Origin: PALSA-270 sp963770245
GTDB taxonomy: Bacteria; Acidobacteriota; Terriglobia; Terriglobales; Acidobacteriaceae
Length of the DNA stretch: 64,000 nt
Assembly (NCBI GenBank): GCA_963770245.1
Contig: CAVYOX010000011.1
Span: 372,001-436,000, forward strand
Direction: 5' to 3'
Both the position numbers and the translations under genes were made by a program. A model generated the notes under the pieces. That model ran no database searches. It was not told where the DNA came from and saw nothing but the letters and a program-made list of their open reading frames with translations. Shown here piece by piece: positions 26,574 to 34,910 of this stretch (the stretch's first letter is position 1; every line of letters starts with the position of its first letter).

Positions 26574-26773
26574 TGAAGAAAATGGCAGCAGGTTCCTTTA
26601 AGACCCATTGTCTCGCGGTCATGGACGAGGTTCAGGCCAAGCACGAGACTGTCGTAATCACGAAGCACGGCAAGCCGGGGCAAAGCTGGTCCCAGTGAAC
26701 ACCGAGACGGACGAGATCTACAATTTCCTCGCAGGCAAGGGCGCCGTCGCAGGAGACGTCGTTTCACCCGCGG
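26574..26773 (+). pseudogene. Frameshifted Phd/YefM-type antitoxin remnant
   Basis: The frame from 26574 reads MKKMAAGSFKTHCLAVMDEV and VVITKHGKPG, the standard Phd/YefM antitoxin N-terminus (DNA-binding and dimerisation part). It then shifts and stops at 26698. The expected continuation AKLVPVNTETDEIYNFLAGK is in the next frame. One missing base at about 26678, where family members read KPVAKL, explains it. No intact toxin gene follows. A minus-strand frame (26387-26953) overlaps the whole stretch and its first about 60 residues look protein-like, so decayed converging genes are possible. Non-functional unless a sequencing error is involved. Confidence 0.65.
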
Positions 26774-27251
26774 TCTCTCCTGAAGAATGGGGAATAGGTT
26801 GTCGTAGGCCTCTTGTGTGAGGGCCACTACTTCCCGGTATTCGTCGCGGCTGACGTGGACAAAGAAATCGCTATTGAAACACGGAACCAAGAAGGCATCC
26901 CAGCCGGCGCATTTTCTGTAGGTTAGCCAGCGTATCCCAAAAAAAAGAGCCAAATTGCTCGGAATGGTGCTATCGAACTGCGCTGTGGACGATCTAAATA
27001 TCTATCGTTCGTACAAGAAGCCGTTCAACCTGATTCTTGCCAGAGCGAAAAATGAGAAATGGCACGCCCGGCTGGAATTCGAACTCCTCGGGGTTTGTCC
27101 CCCCGGCCGCCGCTCGAACTTTATCCGGGTAGTTCCCGCAGTTGCCCGGGACTTTACTGGTCAGGCCCTCGCGACAGCGCCTTGCGAACCTGCAGCGGGA
27201 ACTTTTCCGCGATAGTTCCAGTATTATCGCTTGCGGAAGAATGGACCTTCG

Positions 27252-29321
27252 ATGAAAACAATCTGTGTTCTCGCTCTATTTTTGATTTGTGCCGGCATGC
27301 TCTTGGGCCAAACCGCCAACCCCACGGCAACGACCGCCGGCGCGGCGCAGACTTTTTCCCCGATTCCGGGGCTCGACAAAAGCTTAATGGATACGACCGC
27401 GAACCCGTGCGTCGATTTTTATCAGTACGCGTGTGGCAACTGGAACACGCTCCACCCGATTCCGAACGATTCCCCATACTCCGACCAGTTCTACAACCTG
27501 GACCAGTACAACCACCAGGTGCTGCACGGAATTTTGGAGAAGGCCGGGGCGGACGATGCCGCGCGCGACATGAACACGCAGAAGATCGGCGACTACTACG
27601 CCAGCTGCATGGATGAGGCGGCGATTCAGCGGAAAGGGCTGGCGCCGCTGCGGCCCGAGCTTGATCAGATCAACGCGTTGACCAGCAAGGATCAGTTGCC
27701 GGAATTGCTGGCGCACTACCAGTTGATCAATGTGAACGCGTTCCTAGGATTTGGATCACAGCAGGACTTCAAGGATGCGACCCGAACGATTGCGGTCGTT
27801 GGGCAAAACGGCCTCGGGCTCCCGGAGAAGGACTACTACTTACGCTCGGGCGCGAAGGACGAGGAAATTCGTAAGCAGTATGTAGCGCACGTGGCCAAGA
27901 TACTCCAGTTGCTCGGGTCGAGCGAGCCACAGGCGGCGAGCGACGCAGCGGCGATTATGAAGCTCGAAACGGCGCTGGCGAAAGTGTCGCTCGATGTTAC
28001 TTCGCGACGCGAACCCCACAATGTCTATCACATGATGCCGATCAAAGATCTGCAGGCGCTGACGCCGGTGTTCGACTGGGAGCATTTTTATCCGTCGAGC
28101 GGGTCGCCGCAGTTCGCCGAGATCAATGTCGCGGAACCGGAGTTTTTCAAGGGCATGAGCCAGGTCATCCGCGAGACCGATCTCTCGACCATCAAAGCCT
28201 ATCTGCGCTGGCAGTTGGTCTTTTCGATCGCCGGGTCCATATTGCCCAAGGCGTTGGACGAAGAGAAGTTCGATTTTGACGGGCGCAAGCTCACGGGCGT
28301 TCCCGAACAGGAGACGCGCTGGAAGCGGTGTGTGTCGAGCACCGACGGAGCTCTGCCGGAAGCCCTCGGCAAGGCCTATGTCGAGCAGCAATTCCCGGCG
28401 GCGAGCAAGGAAAAGGCGCTCGAGATGATTCACGACATTGAGGCTGCGATGGATCGCGATATTGATTCGCTGGACTGGATGACAGCAGCGACCAAGACAC
28501 GCGCCAAGGAGAAGCTGCACTTGATCGCCAACAAGGTGGGCTATCCCGACAAGTGGCGCGACTATTCGAAGCTTGAGATCGTGCGCGGCGACGCCTTTGG
28601 AAACAATCTGCGAGCCGCGGAGTTTGAATCGCGGCGGCAGCTGGCCAAAATCGGCAAACCGGTGGACCGCGAAGAGTGGATTACCTCTACCCCCACAGTG
28701 AACGCCTACTACAACCCCAGCATGAATGACATCAACTTCCCGGCGGGCGTGTTACAACCGGCATTTTTCGATGCCTCCCAGCCGGATGCCCTGAACTACG
28801 GGCACATTGGGCTGTTTATGGGACACGAGATCACCCACGGCTTTGATGACCAAGGTCGGCAGTTCGACGGGCACGGGAATCTGGAAGACTGGTGGACCGA
28901 GGAAGATGGAGACAAGTTCACTGCGAAAGCGGCATGCATCGTCGACGAGTACGCGCAGTTCAGCGTGGGGGACACGAAGCTGAACGGCAAACTCACTCTG
29001 GGCGAGAACACGGCGGACAACGGCGGACTCCGGCTGGCCTACATGGCGTTTCTGGCGCGAGCCGCGGAGCAGGGAATCGATCTCGACAAACAGTCGTCCG
29101 ACGGCTATACCCCAGTGCAACAGATGTTCCTCGGATTCGCGCAGGACTGGTGCTCGAACTGGCGTCCGGAACTGGAGCGGCTGATAGCGACGACCGATCC
29201 GCATTCCCCAGACCGTTTCCGGACAAACGGAGTGCTGGTGAATATGCCGGAATTCAGGAAGGCTTTCGGCTGTAAGGTGGGACAGGCGATGGCACCCGTA
29301 AAGACGTGCAGGGTGTGGTAG
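27252..29321 (+). CDS. M13 family zinc metallopeptidase (neprilysin/PepO-like)
   Basis: 689 aa. A signal peptide (MKTICVLALFLICAGMLLG) is followed by the M13 N-terminal domain with VDFYQYACGNW. The catalytic domain has GHEITHGFDDQGRQFD (HExxH plus the GFDDQG extension) and LTLGENTADNGGLRLAY (the third zinc ligand Glu in ExxxD). It ends in the usual C-x-x-W-type tail (KTCRVW). These are exported endopeptidases. Length is typical (650-700). The start at 27252 is chosen because it begins the signal peptide. Monocistronic. Confidence 0.93.
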   Translation: MKTICVLALFLICAGMLLGQTANPTATTAGAAQTFSPIPGLDKSLMDTTANPCVDFYQYACGNWNTLHPIPNDSPYSDQFYNLDQYNHQVLHGILEKAGADDAARDMNTQKIGDYYASCMDEAAIQRKGLAPLRPELDQINALTSKDQLPELLAHYQLINVNAFLGFGSQQDFKDATRTIAVVGQNGLGLPEKDYYLRSGAKDEEIRKQYVAHVAKILQLLGSSEPQAASDAAAIMKLETALAKVSLDVTSRREPHNVYHMMPIKDLQALTPVFDWEHFYPSSGSPQFAEINVAEPEFFKGMSQVIRETDLSTIKAYLRWQLVFSIAGSILPKALDEEKFDFDGRKLTGVPEQETRWKRCVSSTDGALPEALGKAYVEQQFPAASKEKALEMIHDIEAAMDRDIDSLDWMTAATKTRAKEKLHLIANKVGYPDKWRDYSKLEIVRGDAFGNNLRAAEFESRRQLAKIGKPVDREEWITSTPTVNAYYNPSMNDINFPAGVLQPAFFDASQPDALNYGHIGLFMGHEITHGFDDQGRQFDGHGNLEDWWTEEDGDKFTAKAACIVDEYAQFSVGDTKLNGKLTLGENTADNGGLRLAYMAFLARAAEQGIDLDKQSSDGYTPVQQMFLGFAQDWCSNWRPELERLIATTDPHSPDRFRTNGVLVNMPEFRKAFGCKVGQAMAPVKTCRVW

Positions 29322-29706
29322 AGGAAAGCGGCGCTGCTTGAAGGTCGCGACTCAAAAGGCTGATGATGGGGTCAAAGTGCGAATGCCCGGTGGCCCTCGG
29401 CCGGATCGGCTCCGCACACCCTGCCCAACCGGGGGCTTCTGCCTTAGGCAGGCCTGCTCCGCCACGCGCACGGAGAATGCTGCGCCAGGGGAAACGAGAA
29501 CTGCGCTCGATCGCCCTCGTGCTGGAGTGGAATCGGTTGGCCATCAACCGTGCGCCTTTGGTAGCGCTTCTTTAGACGCATCACCAAACCGCTCCTTCAA
29601 ATCCAATTTTGTAATCCCGGCATACGCGCAATTGAAAACTCAACACAATGCGGCTGAATCGAGCGGCCACATTCAGGCATCGAAAAAGCTATCGAAGGAG
29701 TTTTAA
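29322..29706. other. Intergenic region
   Basis: 385 bp between the M13 peptidase and the DUF5519-like gene, with no supportable ORF. A short perfect palindrome, CTGCC-TTA-GGCAG, lies near 29440 without a T-run. Confidence 0.4.
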
Positions 29707-30150
29707 ATGTTGGATTACCTGAAAAAGATCGAAAGCGAAGTGTCAGCGTGGCCAAGCATCTCGGTGCAGCCACACCGCTTCGGAGGGAAGGAATTCCTTT
29801 TCGGAGATGCAGAAGTGGGGCATATGCATACTGGTGGCATCGTTGATATTCCGTTCCCTCGGCCCATTCGCGATGCGCTCTTAGCGGCAGGTCTTGCGAA
29901 AGGACACCGTTGGGTGCCGAATTCAGGGTGGACAACTTTTCACGTCCACAGCGAAGAAAACCTCAGCCATGCGCTCTGGCTCATGCGCCTCTCCTATGTG
30001 CGTTACGCACTGAAAACGGCGATCGAGCCTCGGGAGATGCTGGAGCGAGAAAGCGAAGAACTTCGCTTGAGTCCTCAGTTCAAATCGCTGCTCGAACCCT
30101 TTGTGCGAAAAACTCCAAACCAGGTTTGCGCTGAACCGCTCTTGGCATAA
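29707..30150 (+). CDS. DUF5519 (luciferase-domain) family protein
   Basis: 147 aa. It matches the small DUF5519/"luciferase domain" family: RFGGKEFLFGDAEVGHMHTG, then VDIPFPRPIRDALLAAGLAK and NSGWTTFHVHSEENL. The histidines of GHMHTGG and the SGW motif are the conserved positions. Function in bacteria is not established. The Shine-Dalgarno AAGGAG is well placed. No TM or signal. It is outside the tRNA-Arg islands, just left of the outermost repeat. Confidence 0.7.
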   Translation: MLDYLKKIESEVSAWPSISVQPHRFGGKEFLFGDAEVGHMHTGGIVDIPFPRPIRDALLAAGLAKGHRWVPNSGWTTFHVHSEENLSHALWLMRLSYVRYALKTAIEPREMLERESEELRLSPQFKSLLEPFVRKTPNQVCAEPLLA

Positions 30151-30157
30151 AGGTTCT

Positions 30158-30451
30158 TCAAGCGGTTCGCTTCCTTTTGCGGGCTGCGGTGCGGCTGCGA
30201 ACATACGAGAGACCGCGCTTCAGTTCGGCACTGAGATCGGTGCCCTCGGTCGCAATCTTCACCGGCTCGGAGACCTCGCGCCCCAACCATTGATTTAGTT
30301 CGTCCGGCGAAGCCCGCACTCGCCGACCCTCTCGGGTGACCGGCATCCCGGATTTTGCCCAGCGTTGCGCCGCCGAGACCGGCAGACCCAAGAATTCCGC
30401 GATCTGCTGCCAGCCGTTCAGCGATCCGGATTCGAGACTCTGTTTGGCCAT
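30158..30451 (-). CDS. Small helix-turn-helix protein
   Basis: 97 aa. The N-terminal HTH_17/MerR-like module is NGWQQIAEFLGLPVSAAQRW, followed by GMPVTREGRRVRASPDELNQ, the usual wing of excisionase-like and acidobacterial HTH-fused proteins. The C-terminal about 20 residues are very basic (RSRTAARKRKRTA). Probably DNA-binding, targets unknown. It converges on the DUF5519 gene with 7 bp between stops. Confidence 0.65.
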   Translation of the reverse strand: MAKQSLESGSLNGWQQIAEFLGLPVSAAQRWAKSGMPVTREGRRVRASPDELNQWLGREVSEPVKIATEGTDLSAELKRGLSYVRSRTAARKRKRTA

Positions 30452-30565
30452 GAAGGATACCCTCGCACCAGTTCTTTTGCTGTCTCGCCCGCCATCGCTA
30501 CGGGATTCACTCGACCCGGGAGATTTGCCACCGACGATTTCGGCAACGATGGGGCGATGATGAGA

Positions 30566-30722
30566 CTACTTCGCAACCGCCAGAGAAACCATCCGGAAGA
30601 GTTGCACGGCTCCGGTGTCGGCCAAGAGGGTCAAGGTTACCGCGATTGTGTACAATTCATAGGGCGGCTTCGCGATGAGAGGATCGGCAAGGTCGTGCAG
30701 CACCCCGAAGGTGATCAAACCC
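30566..30722 (-). pseudogene. C-terminal fragment of an unknown membrane protein at the left island end
   Basis: A minus-strand frame ending at 30566 reads TFGVLHDLADPLIAKPPYEL, TIAVTLTLLADTGAVQLFRM and then VSLAVAK-stop. It has protein-like composition with a hydrophobic segment, but no start and a stop just upstream near 30725. It lies 31 bp left of the outermost tRNA-Arg repeat, as expected for a chromosomal gene cut by island insertion. The family is not recognised. Confidence 0.35.
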
Positions 30723-30752
30723 TAGAAGTGATTGAAGAAAAAAGGGTAAACC

Positions 30753-30798
30753 TGGTGCGCCCGGAGAGATTCGAACTCCCGACCTATTGCTCCGGAGG
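30753..30798 (-). repeat. Outer att-site copy: 3' part of tRNA-Arg(CCG), left end of island 1
   Basis: 46 bp identical to the 3' part of the intact tRNA at 60661-60706 (from the anticodon loop through the encoded CCA). Beyond the CCGGAGG core the sequence diverges, so it is not a tRNA gene. It marks the left boundary of island 1. Confidence 0.9.
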
Positions 30799-31016
30799 CT
30801 GTCTTTATACCGTCGCTCTTCGGGAAATCAACGAGTTGTAGTCGCTCCGCGGCGGTATTATGCGCCGCTATCGTCATCAATCGAACACATTCTGAACCCA
30901 ACGCCGTCTGAACCCAACGCCGCTTTACTCGTCTGACGAATGCCCATTCCGGTAGTGGTGAAGTTTGAAATTCACGGGGCTGGCAATGGAACCTAAGCCT
31001 GTGGGAAACTATCGGC

Positions 31017-31274
31017 ATGAAGAAACCGGAATTGACCGATGCGGGTTGGCTTGGACCAAAGAACGAAATGGATAGCGCTAGTCATCACTTCGGAAAGTGC
31101 TCTGAGTGCTATGAAATCATCTGCGTCGAAAAGTCCGTGACCGATGGACCGAGCACTCAGCAAGAGACCAGTGAAATACTCCATAAAGCGTTCCGCACAC
31201 ACGTTAAGCTGAAGCACTCCGAGGACTTCAGCCAAGCCGCTGCCCGGATCGTGAAAGAAGCTACGAAGGATTAG
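31017..31274 (+). CDS. Small hypothetical protein
   Basis: 85 aa, acidic/polar. CSECYEIICVEK supplies a C-x-x-C that could bind metal; the rest, HKAFRTHVKLKHSEDFSQAA, is helical. No family recognised. Base composition is more AT-rich than the core region, in line with its place in island 1. Modest confidence because start and Shine-Dalgarno are weak. Confidence 0.45.
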   Translation: MKKPELTDAGWLGPKNEMDSASHHFGKCSECYEIICVEKSVTDGPSTQQETSEILHKAFRTHVKLKHSEDFSQAAARIVKEATKD

Positions 31275-31657
31275 GTAATTCGTAGGGATTCTTCGTTGCT
31301 TTCAAATAGCGGGAGTGACACGTATCTCGGAAATGCCCTGTCCATCATTTCCATAAATTGTCCCCACTGAGATGTGGCCTTCATTAGAGTAGTTACAGAA
31401 GCAAGATGCTCACGCAGCTTAGGATTGTCCTATATCGTCCGTGAGAAGCTGGACAAGCTCAGGTGTGCTTGCGGTACTTTGCCTATTACACTTATGACGG
31501 TTGTCCACTGGCACTGGTATTGGGCCGCTTTGACAGCGTGGTTTGGGTTGCTGATTGGCGGAGCCATGAAACTTGCCTTCCACGCCGTATGACAACGGAC
31601 GGCGAAAGTCTCGGTGACTGGGTCAAGATGTCAGTCAAGAAAGGGATGTAGTCCCAT
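31275..31657. other. Non-coding or decayed sequence in island 1
   Basis: Several short overlapping frames occur on both strands (for example 31374-31592, ending in a hydrophobic stretch), but none has a convincing start or recognisable motif. Possibly decayed coding sequence. Confidence 0.35.
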
Positions 31658-31759
31658 ATGAAACGAACAATTCCCGCGCTTCTCGTTCTGCTGTTTGCCA
31701 CCACGGTCAGCTTCGCGCAAGGCGCGCCCGCCAAATCGGCTGGGCCTTATGCCGGCTAA
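31658..31759 (+). CDS. Very short secreted peptide (33 aa)
   Basis: A complete 33-aa frame: MKRTIPALLVLLFATTVSFA is a textbook signal peptide, leaving a mature peptide of only 13 residues (QGAPAKSAGPYAG). It lies 27 bp before the OmpA-like gene, whose own N-terminus carries a similar signal and DYAG near residue 32. It may be a leader peptide, or a truncated duplicate of an exported gene. Expression is not shown. Confidence 0.35.
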   Translation: MKRTIPALLVLLFATTVSFAQGAPAKSAGPYAG

Positions 31760-31786
31760 TAGCTCATAATTAGGTAGGAGGGAGTT

Positions 31787-32281
31787 ATGCGCCACATCTT
31801 GATGGTAGCTACATTGTTGTTGTCCTCCAGCATCGCCTTCGCGCGGTCACCTGCTGCTCCAGCGGACATGTCAAGGGACTACGCCGGTAGGCCCGTGGGC
31901 GATGTAACTGTACCGCCGCCTTCGCCGCCAGCAACGGATCGCGAAGTGCAGGACCTTCGCGATATCCATTTCGCTCTTGATCGCGCCGACTTACGTTTGG
32001 AGGACCGGCAAATTCTAGCGGCCGACGCGGAATGGCTCAAAGCCCATCCCAACGTGAACGTAACGATTGAAGGCGACGCCGACGAGCGCGGCGACATCGT
32101 CTACAACCTGGCTCTTTCGGATCACCGAGCTTTGGCCACGCGCGATGCGCTCATCTCGCTCGGAGTCCCGGCCGAACGGATTGTCTTTTCGACCGGCTGG
32201 GGCAAGCTCTACCCGGTCTGCCAGCAATCGAATGAGTCCTGCTGGAGCGGGAACCGGCGCGCACATTTGGCTCGCTGGTGA
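31787..32281 (+). CDS. OmpA/Pal-like peptidoglycan-binding protein
   Basis: 164 aa. The signal peptide RHILMVATLLLSSSIAFA is followed by an OmpA C-terminal-like domain: IHFALDRADL, VTIEGDADERGDIVYNLALS and DHRALATRDALISLGVPAER. The D...R pair that binds diaminopimelate is in place (ADERG, NRRAH). No lipobox cysteine follows the signal, so it is probably soluble periplasmic. The strong Shine-Dalgarno TAGGAGGGAG supports the start. Two cysteines near the end (VCQQSNESCW) could form a disulfide. Confidence 0.85.
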   Translation: MRHILMVATLLLSSSIAFARSPAAPADMSRDYAGRPVGDVTVPPPSPPATDREVQDLRDIHFALDRADLRLEDRQILAADAEWLKAHPNVNVTIEGDADERGDIVYNLALSDHRALATRDALISLGVPAERIVFSTGWGKLYPVCQQSNESCWSGNRRAHLARW

Positions 32282-32335
32282 AACGAGCCGAGTCTCCGCT
32301 CTCGTGGGAGAACTGAAGACTCTATTTGATCTCTG

Positions 32336-32702
32336 CGCGTTGGCGACGCGCGTCAGCCTGCGAAGGTGCATCCGCATGGTCAAGTTCTGCCGTTCGACGT
32401 GTGACGCGCAAATGCGCTCGTAATCGGGCATCTCGATTCTTGGGACTACTTCAACATCCACCACTTCGGCGGGCGAATATCGCCGCTCTCCGTCCCGTGA
32501 CGCTGCATAAACCTTGACCAGTTGCGCGTAATGAATGTCAGCCCCGAATACCCGCTCAACCACTTCCGGGTAGCTGGGCCAGCCGTCCGTACTCAACTGG
32601 AATTTTCCAGTCGTAGCGCGACGCAACTTGAGGATGAAGGCCAACGTGTCTTGCCTGTTTCGCATCCCAAGGTGCCAAGCCGAAATCAGTTTTGGACACT
32701 AC
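32336..32702 (-). pseudogene. IS1-family transposase remnant
   Basis: The interior of an IS1-type transposase: PKLISAWHLGMRNRQDTLAF, TGKFQLSTDGWPSYPEVVE, FGADIHYAQLVKVYAA, ERICASHVERQNLTMRMHLR and RLTRVANA. The DG...Y and HVERQNLTMR motifs are conserved in IS1-like DDE transposases. The 5' part is missing (stop near 32705), and after residue ANA the frame runs into unrelated sequence. It is a fragment without visible terminal repeats, lying between the OmpA gene and the IS110 element. Confidence 0.75.
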
Positions 32703-33374
32703 CAGCCCATGTAGCAGAAAGAAGAATTACGAGGAGCCGTGCAACAATATGTTGTACGGTTGCAAATTGTGATTTCCCTTGGTTATTCAGAGTCTCGACT
32801 GGGCGGAGATTCTGGCCCTGCTCCGATGCGCTCGCGAAGAGTGCGAGCGGGACTGGCTCATGACAGCAACGCCTTCCTGCATGGGCTCCGGGCCTCGGAA
32901 GTGACCAGCTTTCAAGTACCTCGAGCGAACCGCTCCTAGATCTCCGGAAGGCGCTGACTGAATATGCCGCCCAAAACGGCCTTTAATCAGCCGGTTTTCG
33001 ACCTCTATGTAAGGCCTGCACGGTCCGCAGGCTGCCCTTCAGCCGCTGGATTTGCAAAAAGCCGTCTTTCTCTGCATCCGATTTACCGAGTACTTTCTGC
33101 GATGGCTCGGGGCGAGCAGTGAAGCCGCAGCAGTCGACTTCGCCGTCAACAAGCTCGATGCGTCGGTGGACCTAAACGGGCACGAAGCTGGAAACGGCGG
33201 ACACAGCCAAGGAAAACCTAAAGCCTATCGGGACTCCTCTACTCGGAGAGACGCGATTTTTCACTACTTGAGACGATTCCCGGACGAGTGGGGGCTCGGA
33301 TAACTAATGGGATGGTCCGCCGCCTTTACCCAGCCAGCAGGTTGGGTATAAGAGATGAACAAGGAGGCGTCCCC
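32703..33374. other. Gene-poor stretch before the IS110 element
   Basis: About 670 bp with only weak short frames (32739-32939, 33052-33303) that show no recognisable motif. The last about 200 bp belong to the left flank of the IS110-family element, whose exact left end cannot be fixed from one copy. Confidence 0.35.
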
Positions 33375-34412
33375 ATGCAACTACACACGGTCGGCATTGA
33401 TCTCGGCAAGACCCTTTTTCATCTGGTTGGGCTCAACCAATGCGGCGAGGTTGTGGTACGCAAGAAGTTTTCCCGCAAGCAACTGCTGCACTTCACCGCG
33501 AACCTGCAGGTGGAATTGATTGGCATGGAAGCCTGCGGAGGGTCCCACTTTCTCGGGCGGGCTCTGAGAGAGCAGGGTCACGAGGTGCGGCTGATGCCGG
33601 CTCGGTATGTCAAGCCCTATGTAAAGACGAACAAGAGCGACTACATTGACGCCGAGGCGATTGCGGAGGCAGTCGAGCGACCGAAGATGCGCTTCGTGCC
33701 GATCAAGAGCGATGACCAACTGGATCTGCAGTCCCTGCATCGGGTACGAGAGCGTTGGGTGATGCGTCGGACAGCAGTCATCAACCAGATTCGTGGCTTG
33801 CTGCTCGAACGTGGAATCACCTTGCGACAGGGGCGACGCCATGTGGATGAGGCTTTGCCCGGGATCTTGGAAGACGCCAGCGCCAAGCTCTCGGGCGCAG
33901 TGCGCTTGCTGCTGGCACAACTGAAGCTGGAACTCAATCACTTGCAAATGCGGATCGACGAAGCCGATGCGGTCATTCAGAAGATAGCTGGAGAGAACGA
34001 AGCCTGCCGACGGCTGGTGGCGATTCCTGGCATCGGACCTGTGACGGCGACTGCAATCATCGCCGCAATCGGCAATGGAGCAGCTTTCAAAAAAGGGCGA
34101 GGGTTTTCCGCGTGGCTCGGAATCGTCCCGGGCGAATACACCACTGGCGGCAAGCAAAAGCTGCTGGGGATTAGCAAACGGGGGAACTCTTACTTGCGAA
34201 GACTCCTGGTCCAAGGGGCCCGTGCTGTCTTGCAACAAAGGGCGAAACAGTCTTCCGGTCTGAGTGCGTGGCTGGCCCAACTCACAACCCGCGTCCACAG
34301 TAACGTGGCCGCAGTAGCCTTAGCGAATAAGCTGGCCCGCATGGCCTGGGCCGTGCTCGCTAAGAATGAAACCTATCGGCCACCGGTCGTGGTTAGTGCA
34401 GCGACAGCATAA
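33375..34412 (+). mobile_element. IS110-family transposase (complete ORF)
   Basis: 345 aa, normal for IS110 DEDD recombinases. It has GIDLGKTLFHLVGL (first Asp), GMEACGGSHFLGRAL (Glu), NKSDYIDAEAIAEAVE (Asp pair), then a C-terminal IS116/IS110/IS902 (transposase_20) domain with PGIGPVTATAIIAAIG, FSAWLGIVPGEYTTGGKQ and SKRGNSYLRRLLVQGARAVL. The start at 33375 follows AAGGAGG. No frameshift or stop is present, so it may be active. IS110 elements encode a structured guide (bridge) RNA in a non-coding flank. The downstream non-coding stretch with hairpins (34413 onward) is a candidate. Element ends are not determined. Confidence 0.9.
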
Positions 34413-34910
34413 CTGGCCTGCAGATGACGCTTGGCTAAGGCCAGGCTTGGAAATCGCATTCGCGATTCCCACATACAGACCAGCGGCGACTACGGAGTGG
34501 ATAATTTTCTGCCAGGTCTGCTGGCGAACTATGAGATGACACAACGGTCGAACCCGGCGCTCTCGAAACCTGTAAACCGGAAAATGCCTTCCAGGGCTGC
34601 CTAACTAAGTAGGACGAGCGCGCAGCGCATTCCATCAAGTGCCAGGAGCTTGTGCTCCACAAAGGCCGAATACATTTGCGCAGACCATCCTGTCACTTTC
34701 ATTTTTCGCTTGCGACGAAGCGGCGGACCATACATCCGGTTTGCCGACAAATCGGGAACTGGCTGCAATCGGAACGACTGCGCCACGCGTCCGGTGGAAA
34801 GATTTTGGGGCACCCACACGGTGAACGGAGCCACAGGCGGTTTAGTACCTTTTTGAGTTGCACCCCAGCGACAGGGATTGAAGCTGGGTTGGAAAAAAGG
34901 GGCGAACTCT
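34413..34910. other. Downstream flank of IS110 element, with hairpins
   Basis: About 500 bp without a supportable gene. A hairpin at 34449-34470 (6-bp core AATCGC/GCGATT extended by two G-C pairs) and a TAAGGCCAGGC-type stretch lie just after the transposase stop. The first 150-200 bp probably belong to the IS element. From about 34600 on I cannot name anything. Confidence 0.35.

Noticed and set aside
26387..26953. 188-aa minus-strand frame over the antitoxin remnant
   Set aside because: Only its first about 60 residues look protein-like; the rest is antisense to the Phd/YefM remnant. Kept only as a remark there.
27060..27130. Second tRNA remnant (GAATTCGAACTCC resembling a T-arm)
   Set aside because: Only the T-loop-like string fits; no acceptor or anticodon stem can be drawn.
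30365..30841. 158-aa plus-strand frame over the HTH gene and left att site
   Set aside because: Antisense to the HTH gene and ends in tRNA-derived residues; no start signal.
34601..34834. 77-aa frame after the IS110 element
   Set aside because: Several overlapping frames on both strands, none with a start signal or recognised motif.
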